From Dehalococcoidia bacterium (GTDB taxonomy: Bacteria > Chloroflexota > Dehalococcoidia > UBA2979): 64,000 nucleotides of DNA. The position numbers and the translations under genes are program-made. Location: NCBI GenBank assembly GCA_029246995.1, contig JAQWMB010000012.1, positions 39,725-103,724 on the forward strand. Direction: 5' to 3'. The stretch's first letter is position 1, and each line of letters begins with the position of its first letter. The notes under the pieces are model-generated. The model saw only the letters and a program-made list of their open reading frames with translations, was not told where the DNA came from and searched no databases. Below, in pieces: positions 20,381-28,005 of this stretch.

Positions 20381-21616
20381 ATGTAAGTCAAAAAAGTCTA
20401 CGTAGTTAGTAAATGGCCCTGGTTGTGGCTGCCAACCAGGAGGTGGGTCATCTTCCGGATCACCTGAACGTAAGAATGCATTAAAATTATCATAAAACGT
20501 TTGAGTGTCCATGCCTGTGTGTTTTTCAATTGCACCCCAGAACCCTAATTCAAGATTGTAAAAATCTCTTGGAATATCAATCCAAACTGTTTGCCAAGAT
20601 GTCAACGATGCCAAATAAGGAGTAGCCATCATAAACGCTGGGCATTTATCGGCATCAGGAGCACGTTCAGTTTCATATCGTTCTGTCCATGGACCCATAG
20701 TGAAATCGGGGGTACAATCCCTGCCCCTACCCTCTGCAGGGCCTCCCATTATAGCTTGTCGTATTTCTTTGTAAAACCAGGGGTGAGTTACATTGGCAAT
20801 AGAAATATTACCAAGACCATCTTCCCAGGTTTGTCCATCAAAAAAAGAGATATCTTGCCAGTGTTGTCGTAACCAGGCATTTTGAAATGCAATAGCAGCA
20901 CCTTCTACCCACCATGGTGGTGCATATATCGTTGTTTGTGGGTTATCTTGATCCCTTTGATAATCTAACCCTCTGTCCAATGAATGTGCTCGTTGATAAT
21001 GATGAAAGTACTCATGGGCATAATGTAGTGCTAGTCTTGTTAGATTCTTCCATGGCTCATTTTGTAATTCCTCTTGGCTTGAATCACCATATTGATGCCC
21101 ATACCAAGTCAGGTTTTTTAGGTCTTCCAAACAGATGCTAATTGGGTTTGTTGAAGCAGTACGACGTTGACCAGTATTGCTCCCTGTCAAGCAATTACGT
21201 TGATCGTGTACATCTGCTACTGTTTTCAATCTACCATCTTTAAAATCCAAATCTTTCAATTTTTGAAATATCGGTTCATTGTCTTCATTTGAAAGGTCTT
21301 TGTTATAGACAACGTAAAAATAATTTGGATAGCTTCCAACTACTTGATTAATGTTTGTATGAACCTCATTAAAAAATTGACGGTGTTCTTCAGGAAATCC
21401 TTTATGCGTAACCAGCTGTTGTTTAAATTCTTTACTTGGCACATTAAAATCAATACTGATTAATTTATCTAGTGCAGGTCCTCCCCATTGATAAGAGTCA
21501 CTGTCTTGTTTCTTATCGGAAGATTGCTTTTGATCAGAAGAAGATTGATTATTTATTGAATCACCACCACAGCCTATAATTACTATACAAAGAATTATAG
21601 AAATAACTTTTTTCAT
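20369..21616 (-). CDS. Lipoprotein with zincin metallopeptidase-like motif
   Basis: Lipobox VIIGCGG; HEYFHHYQ (HExxH) and PWWVEGAAIAFQ (downstream Glu). Confidence 0.75.
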   Translation of the reverse strand: MKKVISIILCIVIIGCGGDSINNQSSSDQKQSSDKKQDSDSYQWGGPALDKLISIDFNVPSKEFKQQLVTHKGFPEEHRQFFNEVHTNINQVVGSYPNYFYVVYNKDLSNEDNEPIFQKLKDLDFKDGRLKTVADVHDQRNCLTGSNTGQRRTASTNPISICLEDLKNLTWYGHQYGDSSQEELQNEPWKNLTRLALHYAHEYFHHYQRAHSLDRGLDYQRDQDNPQTTIYAPPWWVEGAAIAFQNAWLRQHWQDISFFDGQTWEDGLGNISIANVTHPWFYKEIRQAIMGGPAEGRGRDCTPDFTMGPWTERYETERAPDADKCPAFMMATPYLASLTSWQTVWIDIPRDFYNLELGFWGAIEKHTGMDTQTFYDNFNAFLRSGDPEDDPPPGWQPQPGPFTNYVDFFDLHRTN

Positions 21617-21710
21617 TGATGATTCCTAACAATTACAATTACAATTACATTATAACTATAAACACAACAACATATATCAACATAAGCAAGATATAGATAA
21701 AAACAATTAA

Positions 21711-21727
21711 TTCGTATTAATTCGTAC
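21711..21727 (+). repeat. Iteron site C (TTCGTATTAATTCGTAC)
   Basis: 17/18 match to sites B and D. Confidence 0.88.
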
Positions 21728-21822
21728 AGATGTAAGTCAAAAAGTCTACGAAGAATATTTAGCCAAGCACCGCAATAAGTGACCACAGCCTTAATTTAAT
21801 AAAATATTATTGGGCAAATTCA

Positions 21823-22053
21823 TTATATTTCAAATGAAAATTTAACTGCACCAGTAAAACTTATAGCAAATAGCACAAGAAGTAATACTAAAATAATTGT
21901 GCCAGTCTTGTTGTATGTGCGTCGTAATTTAATTGAAGCGTAAATCATCAAAGAGAGCAAACTAAAAAAGATTAATTGGTTTATTAGCATAAAAAAACGC
22001 ACCTGAAATAAGTGCGATGATCTATTATAGCATGTTTTTAAAAGCATATTCAA
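21823..22053 (-). CDS. Small membrane protein, hypothetical
   Basis: 76 aa, two hydrophobic segments; start likely internal (MLINQLIFF). Confidence 0.5.
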   Translation of the reverse strand: MNMLLKTCYNRSSHLFQVRFFMLINQLIFFSLLSLMIYASIKLRRTYNKTGTIILVLLLVLFAISFTGAVKFSFEI

Positions 22054-22070
22054 TATACAGCACTACTTAA

Positions 22071-22088
22071 TTCGTATTAATTCGTACG
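22071..22088 (+). repeat. Iteron site D (TTCGTATTAATTCGTACG)
   Basis: Exact match to site B core. Confidence 0.9.
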
Positions 22089-22113
22089 TTTCTGCATAAA
22101 AGCTGAAATAACC

Positions 22114-22133
22114 CTCCCAGCGTCTCCCAGCGT
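22114..22133. repeat. Tandem 10-bp repeat CTCCCAGCGT x2
   Basis: Exact tandem duplication. Confidence 0.85.
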
Positions 22134-22156
22134 TAGGTATTTTATCCTCATGAAAA

Positions 22157-22178
22157 ACCCACCAATAAACCCACCAAA
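22157..22178. repeat. ACCCACCAATAAACCCACCAAA, copy 2
   Basis: 22-bp exact direct repeat with 19479-19500. Confidence 0.9.
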
Positions 22179-22284
22179 GATCAATATCAGTACATATTAA
22201 GGCATTACATAGAATATTAATAATATATCAATTAACAGATATAGAGAGTGTTATAAATTGTCTGGTATATTAGGTGGATTTGTA

Positions 22285-22321
22285 TTAAAAGGCATCTGCT
22301 CTACCGCTGAGCTACGGGCCC
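22285..22321 (-). pseudogene. tRNA-Lys 5'-half fragment
   Basis: Identical to the tRNA-Lys 5' half through the anticodon loop; no 3' half follows. Confidence 0.9.
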
Positions 22322-22430
22322 AGATCTATGTTCCTGAAAAACACCAATACTGTCAACCGATATATTCCTAATCTGTTAGCATTGTGCACTAGATAAGAGT
22401 TTTTTCATTATTATCATAGGAATTAATTGT
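22285..22430. repeat. 146-bp direct repeat, right copy (att-like)
   Basis: Same length as the left copy, no gaps, ~92% identity by eye. Confidence 0.9.
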
Positions 22431-22466
22431 TTTTTATCTGTATATATCGCTTACGAATAATATTAT

Positions 22467-23855
22467 GTGTTTATGAAAAAAAATTTCTATATCAGATCAA
22501 AAATTTCTATCATGCTTGTAGTCTTGTCTGCCTCACTTGCAGCTTGTTCAAATGGAAAATCTGATCAAAATACTGCTCTAACTAATCAATTGAATTCTTC
22601 GCAAGCTGAAAGTACTCAGCAACATAAAGAAAGTAAAGAAGTATTACAAAAAGAACAATCTCTTCCAAATATAACTTATTTTGCAAAAAATAAAAGTGAT
22701 AGATTTTTTATTGACTTTGAAGATATTATTGCAGGACATCCTTATGTTGGAACAAGAAGTCCTAGGCCTCATAATGATGCTCAAGTATATTTTTCAAACA
22801 CAGATCAAAGGTGGATTGATGCGAAAAAACCTTCTGATTACCCTCCTATCTATGCTGTAGCTGATGGTTATGTGGCTCTACCTCAATCATCATTCTATAA
22901 TGTGGTTGACCACTCAAATGCAGATCCTCCTTGGTGGCATGTAGCGTACAATTTTACTTTAAGAATAGCCAAAGACGGCAATAGTTATATAGAATTCTTG
23001 TATCAAATGGAGCCTTATATGATACCTGATATTACGGATAAACCAAAAGATTTCTATAAACAATTCATCTTAGTTACAGATGGTCAATATGTAAAGAAAG
23101 GAGATGTATTAGCGTATATGTATGTCCCGTCTTTTAGCGAAATGACTGGAAGTAAAGGAGCATCTTCCCATATTGCTTTCTCTTTAATTAAACAACCAAG
23201 AACGGTGTATGCACCTGCTATTTTTTCTGAAGAAGTAGTTGCAAAATTTGGTGAAATTTATAGACATCCTAAAGAAGGATGGGAGAGTAAAAGTTTCGGG
23301 TTTGATTGGAATAGAGGAAGAGGCCTTCCAAATGGGATGGGTTGGATGATTAGTGATGAAGAAAACCCATTTGGTGATAATCCTCTAGATGTATTATTAT
23401 TTGATGGAATTAAAGATGCAGAATTAGATCCTAAAGCAATGGCATATCCGAAAGACTTAGGATTTAAATCTTCAAATTTGTTATATAGCCAGTATGGATG
23501 GGGAGGCACAATTATAGAAAATATTAAAATTGAAGAAGATTGGCAGTTGCTATTTGCTGGTATTGGTGGCCCAATGAAGGTTGTTTTCAAATTAGAAGAA
23601 AATGGTCAATACAGAGAAAGTAAAGTGCTTGAATTACGATCAGGACAAAATTTTAATCTGACTCATAAAAATAATTTTTTAGGAAATGCATCAAAATTTT
23701 CTATATTAATTACAGATCCAAATAATTGGGGATGGAGCTTGGCTTTTGCAAATAAAGAAGCTACATTCATTGCTCCTGGAAGCACAAAAGATATATCTCC
23801 TCAATGTCCACCCGGATGCCCACCTAGTCCAAATCCTTATAAACTTAATAGGTGA
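22467..23855 (+). CDS. Lipoprotein with M23-like (degenerate) fold
   Basis: Lipobox LAACSNG; YAVADGYVALP..VTDGQYVKKGDVLAYMYVP..SSHIAFSL resembles M23 layout but lacks the clear HxxxD/HxH set. Confidence 0.6.
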   Translation: MFMKKNFYIRSKISIMLVVLSASLAACSNGKSDQNTALTNQLNSSQAESTQQHKESKEVLQKEQSLPNITYFAKNKSDRFFIDFEDIIAGHPYVGTRSPRPHNDAQVYFSNTDQRWIDAKKPSDYPPIYAVADGYVALPQSSFYNVVDHSNADPPWWHVAYNFTLRIAKDGNSYIEFLYQMEPYMIPDITDKPKDFYKQFILVTDGQYVKKGDVLAYMYVPSFSEMTGSKGASSHIAFSLIKQPRTVYAPAIFSEEVVAKFGEIYRHPKEGWESKSFGFDWNRGRGLPNGMGWMISDEENPFGDNPLDVLLFDGIKDAELDPKAMAYPKDLGFKSSNLLYSQYGWGGTIIENIKIEEDWQLLFAGIGGPMKVVFKLEENGQYRESKVLELRSGQNFNLTHKNNFLGNASKFSILITDPNNWGWSLAFANKEATFIAPGSTKDISPQCPPGCPPSPNPYKLNR

Positions 23856-23912
23856 TGGCCACAATAATTTAGTACAGCACAAAAAAATATATTTAGAGAG
23901 AGAAAAAAGAAA

Positions 23913-24059
23913 ATGGCAAACGTAAGAAATGAAAATGGAAGTTGTAAATGCGGCAGATCTCCAACTGGTGATTGTATTGGCTGGCATAGTTTAACGCCTG
24001 CGGAATATGATGCGAAAACTGAAGCGGAAAAAGAAGCAACATTTGGTGACTCTAAATAA
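23913..24059 (+). CDS. 48-aa protein with CxCGRSPTGxCxGWH motif (absent from ORF track)
   Basis: MANVRNENGSCKCGRSPTGDCIGWHSLTPAEYDAKTEAEKEATFGDSK, read directly from sequence. Confidence 0.75.
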   Translation: MANVRNENGSCKCGRSPTGDCIGWHSLTPAEYDAKTEAEKEATFGDSK

Positions 24060-24061
24060 TA

Positions 24062-24223
24062 ATGCTCAATCAGTTTGTTGAAGATTTTACAGCATCACTA
24101 TTAACAGCAGATAAAACCTCTGAGCCTGCGTTGGTAAAACATACAGTCCTGGAATAAGACAGTACTATAAAACAGAAGCAGTCAGGCTGTTTATTGAGAA
24201 AGAAGTTGTAATTGTGGTATAAG
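24062..24223 (+). pseudogene. Frameshifted ORF remnant
   Basis: MLNQFVEDFTASLLTADKTSEPALV continues in another frame as KTYSPGIRQYYKTEAVRLFIEKEVVIVV*; shift falls at an AAAA run. Confidence 0.45.
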
Positions 24224-24226
24224 ACT

Positions 24227-24267
24227 AAGGGGGGGCCTACTTATGTCTGAGTGGCTCTCCCCTTTTT
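24227..24267 (+). terminator. Intrinsic terminator
   Basis: AAGGGGGGGCC ... GGCTCTCCCCTTTTT. Confidence 0.6.
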
Positions 24268-24290
24268 GTATGCGTTGTAAAAATACGTAT

Positions 24291-24306
24291 ATTAATACGA
24301 ATTAAT
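24291..24306 (-). repeat. Iteron site E, partial (ATTAATTCGTATTAAT on minus strand)
   Basis: Partial match to sites A-D, outside the att-like repeats. Confidence 0.6.
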
Positions 24307-24347
24307 TAGTTATATTATGCGAGGTAAGCTTAGTAACTTGAGTATTA

Positions 24348-25142
24348 TTAATAATTACAGAGCTTAGGTTTCTTAGATCCCTTATACAAACGATCTGCCC
24401 AGTTTTGTGACTTGCTCACTAAGTCCGAACTTTTTACTGTTGTCATGAATTCAGCAGGACAGAGCCATTCTTCACTCCCACGATTATTTTTTTTCAATGA
24501 CATGTGGACATGGGCCCATTCATCTTGACCATATAGATAACCTATTAACTGACCTTGACGCACAGTATCTCCAGCTTTTATTGTCATCGATTGTAGCATT
24601 TTATTGGCAAGAGTTTTTTGTTCAGCAATTTTTGTCGCGTTGGCAGGCCCAGCAGATGGCTCAAGGCTGTATACAATGATTTGGCCATTAGGAATTTGCC
24701 ACGCCAGATTAATTTGAAATGCGCCATCGGGAGGTCTTTCAAATATTTGAACGAACATGACTTGGCCATCTGAAATTGCTTGAAGCGCAACTTCTTTTTG
24801 ATTTGTAAAGTAATCAAGACCATTATGAAATTGAATGCCCAGCTGATTCTCTTGAACGGCAAAAGGCTGAACTCCCCAGTAATCGACAGGGTCCATAAAA
24901 GGAGAAACCAAGAGACTTAAAGGCTCAGATGACGAAGTTAGAGTTTGTTTAGTAAGTCTTTGCTTTGTGGGGGTGGTTGTTTGATTCTGAACAGGAATGC
25001 TTGTTGTCTGTGCAGTTTTAGTTACATTATTCACTCTGGGAGATGTCGGTTCCTCTGATGCACAACCAAGCACGACTATGCTGAAAAAGGATACTGCCAC
25101 AATTATTTTTTTGAAACCCACTTGAAGCTCCATTTCGCCCAT
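24348..25142 (-). CDS. M23 family metallopeptidase-like lipoprotein
   Basis: Lipobox VLGCAS; FHNGLDYF (HxxxD) and AHVHMSL (HxH); GDTVRQGQLIGYLY. Confidence 0.78.
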   Translation of the reverse strand: MGEMELQVGFKKIIVAVSFFSIVVLGCASEEPTSPRVNNVTKTAQTTSIPVQNQTTTPTKQRLTKQTLTSSSEPLSLLVSPFMDPVDYWGVQPFAVQENQLGIQFHNGLDYFTNQKEVALQAISDGQVMFVQIFERPPDGAFQINLAWQIPNGQIIVYSLEPSAGPANATKIAEQKTLANKMLQSMTIKAGDTVRQGQLIGYLYGQDEWAHVHMSLKKNNRGSEEWLCPAEFMTTVKSSDLVSKSQNWADRLYKGSKKPKLCNY

Positions 25143-25146
25143 CGAT

Positions 25147-25365
25147 TATGAACTAGCATCTAGGCAAGATAGCATATTTTTCAAAAAATATTCAACAGAT
25201 TCCATTAGTAAATTAGATATTGGCTTAACTTTAATCATTACTGATAAAGATTTAACTACAAAAGAAGTGGGTATTTTATGATTCTCAGTCAAAAGGTTTT
25301 TTTAGAAAGACTTTACTTGGGAAACCAATAATAAAGACACAGTTAATTTAAGTCAAGCATTGAAT
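25147..25365 (+). pseudogene. Possible frameshifted gene remnant
   Basis: DYELASRQDSIFFKKYSTDSISKLDIGLTLIITDKDLTTKEVGIL then in another frame YDSQSKGFFRKTLLGKPIIKTQLI*. Confidence 0.3.
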
Positions 25366-25427
25366 TCAAATATTCTAATATCCTTTATGGCTTCTTTATA
25401 AAAGCACATTCAATGCTTGTGTGGTAT

Positions 25428-25473
25428 AAAAATAAATGGGGGACCAAACGTAGCTGGTCCCCCATTTATTTTT
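25428..25473 (-). terminator. Strong intrinsic terminator (near-symmetric)
   Basis: AAAAATAAATGGGGGACCA-AACGTAGC-TGGTCCCCCATTTATTTTT, perfect 19-bp stem. Confidence 0.92.
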
Positions 25474-25487
25474 ATATTGAATAATGG

Positions 25488-25676
25488 CTAGGTTGTCCAA
25501 TTGGAACAATCTACATTGATTTCCATTGTTGTTTCACTAGTAATTTTTACTGATTTATAATCTGTGCTATGTTTTTTATTGTATTCTCTATGTTTATTAT
25601 CACAATACGGCAATGTTTTACTTAAACCACATGAGCAAATACTATATTTTTCATTTTTTTGTAGGTTTATTTTCAT
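25488..25676 (-). CDS. CDGSH-type iron-sulfur domain protein
   Basis: CSCGLSKTLPYCDNKH. Confidence 0.8.
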   Translation of the reverse strand: MKINLQKNEKYSICSCGLSKTLPYCDNKHREYNKKHSTDYKSVKITSETTMEINVDCSNWTT

Positions 25677-25679
25677 TTA

Positions 25680-26243
25680 TTAGGTCACTTTTAAAGGAAT
25701 ATTATCATTGCAAAGCGGACATTCATTTGCTTCATAGTTTTGCAATGTAATTTTTACTAATGATTTTGATGGTAGATTAAAGTCAATTGGCTGCATTGAT
25801 CTATCAGCAATAATTGCTACGCCCACTACAGTTCCATTTGCATTTTTTACTGCATCAATTGTTTCAAAAATTGACTGTCCACTTGTAAGGATATCATCCA
25901 CAACAAGTACTTTTTCATTAGGTTGAATTAAGTAGTCTCTACCTATAGCTCGACCATTTTCTACTTTTTCAGCAATAATGCTTCGAACGCGATAGTTGCG
26001 TGCTACTTCATATGCAATGATAGCACCACCAGTTGTTGGCCCAACAATTAAATCAGGCTGTAAATCCTTAGTCAGCTCATAGATATCTTTACAAATTAAC
26101 TCTGTAAGATCTGGCCATTGCAATAAATTAAATTTCTCTAAATATGTATCGGAATGGACACCTGAATTGAGTTTAAAATGCCCACTTTGAATGACTTTAG
26201 CATCAATTAGCAATGATCTAATTTCTTCTTGATTCTTTACCAT
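25680..26243 (-). CDS. pyrE: Orotate phosphoribosyltransferase
   Basis: SGHFKLNSGVHSDTYLEKF, VLVVDDILTSGQS. Confidence 0.92.
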   Translation of the reverse strand: MVKNQEEIRSLLIDAKVIQSGHFKLNSGVHSDTYLEKFNLLQWPDLTELICKDIYELTKDLQPDLIVGPTTGGAIIAYEVARNYRVRSIIAEKVENGRAIGRDYLIQPNEKVLVVDDILTSGQSIFETIDAVKNANGTVVGVAIIADRSMQPIDFNLPSKSLVKITLQNYEANECPLCNDNIPLKVT

Positions 26244-26247
26244 AATT

Positions 26248-27090
26248 TTATTTTCCTAAATTATATTTTATACCATGTTCTAAGTTATTTATTCTATCTC
26301 GCGGCCAGTAAATTAATTGTGTCTTTCCTATAATGTCATGCATCTCTATGAACCCTAAGTATCTTGAGTCATTAGAAGCATATTTATTATCACCTAGGAC
26401 AAATACTTTTCCTTCCGGTACAATTATTTTTTCTAAATATAATTTAGGCATTCTTAGGAGGGAAGGTGCTTGTGCGTCAAATTCTTGAATTGGAGTGCCA
26501 TCTACAGTAATTATGCCATCTTGCATTTGTACAATTTGTCCTGGCATAGCTGCAATACGTTTTACTAAGTTTCTTTTGTATTCTCCACCCTGAGCGAATA
26601 CAATAATATCTCCAATTTTAAGAGTATTTCTAATCTCCAAACTTTCTCTATCAAGAAATGGTATCCATGTAGTATTGATTGATTTGTATGTTAATTTATT
26701 CACAATCAGATAATCATTATTATAAAATGTAGGCTCCATGGAAATACCACTTACAACATAGTTTTGAAATGCTTGTCTACTAAAGATAAATACTATGAAT
26801 GCAATTATAAATATCTTAGAAATTTCTTTAATTGCAGATTGAATATTTTGCAGACTACTTGATTCTGCATCTAAAGCGATAGGTTGTGCTTCGGATACTA
26901 AAGTATATTCATAAATAACATCAGCAATTTTTTGATTCAGCATAATTTTTCTATAAATATATTTTGAATTATCTGGAACCTCTAATGTACTATCAGGAAA
27001 ATGACGTAGCCCAAGGTTTTTTGAGTCAATATTTTTTGTATATCGCTCATCTGGTAATACGACTTGTTTATGAAAATTGATATGATGCAT
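26248..27090 (-). CDS. lepB: Signal peptidase I
   Basis: VSGISMEPTFYNNDYLIVNK, KRNLVKRIAAMPGQ, VFVLGDNKYASNDSRYLG. Confidence 0.93.
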   Translation of the reverse strand: MHHINFHKQVVLPDERYTKNIDSKNLGLRHFPDSTLEVPDNSKYIYRKIMLNQKIADVIYEYTLVSEAQPIALDAESSSLQNIQSAIKEISKIFIIAFIVFIFSRQAFQNYVVSGISMEPTFYNNDYLIVNKLTYKSINTTWIPFLDRESLEIRNTLKIGDIIVFAQGGEYKRNLVKRIAAMPGQIVQMQDGIITVDGTPIQEFDAQAPSLLRMPKLYLEKIIVPEGKVFVLGDNKYASNDSRYLGFIEMHDIIGKTQLIYWPRDRINNLEHGIKYNLGK

Positions 27091-27106
27091 GCTTTGCCTT
27101 ATTAAT

Positions 27107-27961
27107 TTAGTAACTAGTATACTGATTTTTGGAATTTAAGTCATTGCAAATTAGCTGTACGTATCTTGTCAATTCTTTTTTATTATTGCCTAAAGAAAAG
27201 TTTTCTGAATTATGATTCTTATAAAAAATATTGTGGATAGCTGTTCCGAAGTTAATTTTTTTTACCCCATGTTGATTTAATTTAGAGAATGATTTTTTGT
27301 TAATTCCAGAACCACCATGAATCACTAATGGCTTATTAACATTAATTTGTATTTTATTAAGTAAGTTATAATTAATTTTTCCAGCAATGCCATGCCTTGC
27401 ACCAATGGCAATCGCTAGTGAGTCTACTTGTGTTTTTTCTACAAAATAGCTTGCTTCATCAGGATCGGTATACAAACTTTCTGTAAATGTTGCATCACCA
27501 ATTAGTTCGGATTGCCCACCTATAACGCCGAGTTCTCCTTCAAGACCATTAGCACTTACATTAATGGTATTAATGATTACTTTGATTTTATTTATGTTTT
27601 CTTCTAGTGGAAGAGTTGAATAATCTAACATGAATGATGAATAATGGTTACTCTTAGCTTCTTGGACTTCTTCTAAGGTATTTGCATGATCTAGGTGAAG
27701 TGCAACTGGAATGGGGTGTTTTTGTACTAGATCATTAATTGCCTTACCTGCTTTTTTGATGGTTAAAAAAGATTGAATGTTCTTTTGGTTTGTTTGTAAA
27801 AAAATTGGTGATTTAGCTAGTTTTGACCCGTCGAGTATTGCTTGAGCCATATCTACAGATGATACATTAAAGGCAGGTAAAATATAATTATTATGTGATG
27901 CATGATTGAGCAGTGAGATGCCAGATACTCTTACCACTATTGCATCCTTCCTTGGTAGCAA
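27107..27961 (-). CDS. Class II fructose-bisphosphate (ketose) aldolase family protein
   Basis: PAFNVSSVDMAQAIL, VALHLDHA, VIHGGSGI. Confidence 0.88.
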   Translation of the reverse strand: MLPRKDAIVVRVSGISLLNHASHNNYILPAFNVSSVDMAQAILDGSKLAKSPIFLQTNQKNIQSFLTIKKAGKAINDLVQKHPIPVALHLDHANTLEEVQEAKSNHYSSFMLDYSTLPLEENINKIKVIINTINVSANGLEGELGVIGGQSELIGDATFTESLYTDPDEASYFVEKTQVDSLAIAIGARHGIAGKINYNLLNKIQINVNKPLVIHGGSGINKKSFSKLNQHGVKKINFGTAIHNIFYKNHNSENFSLGNNKKELTRYVQLICNDLNSKNQYTSY

Positions 27962-28005
27962 TAAAAATTGTATAATTATTTACACATAAAAAGTTAGGAA
28001 GTTTC

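Larger units (their letters stand above)
19309..22430. mobile_element. tRNA-Lys-associated integrative island bounded by a 146-bp direct repeat; no integrase seen
   Basis: 19309-19454 and 22285-22430 align gaplessly (about 11 mismatches by eye, first ~55 bp identical); right copy holds only the tRNA 5' half; accessory cargo and repeats between. Confidence 0.75.

Noticed and set aside
19346-22284. Search for an integrase/transposase inside the tRNA-Lys island
   Set aside because: No supplied ORF carries recognisable recombinase motifs; the island is called integrase-less
18739-25175. 17-bp identity TCTAGGCAAGATAGCAT shared between phr (~18738) and the remnant at ~25159
   Set aside because: Short, single occurrence, no extended flanking similarity; probably chance
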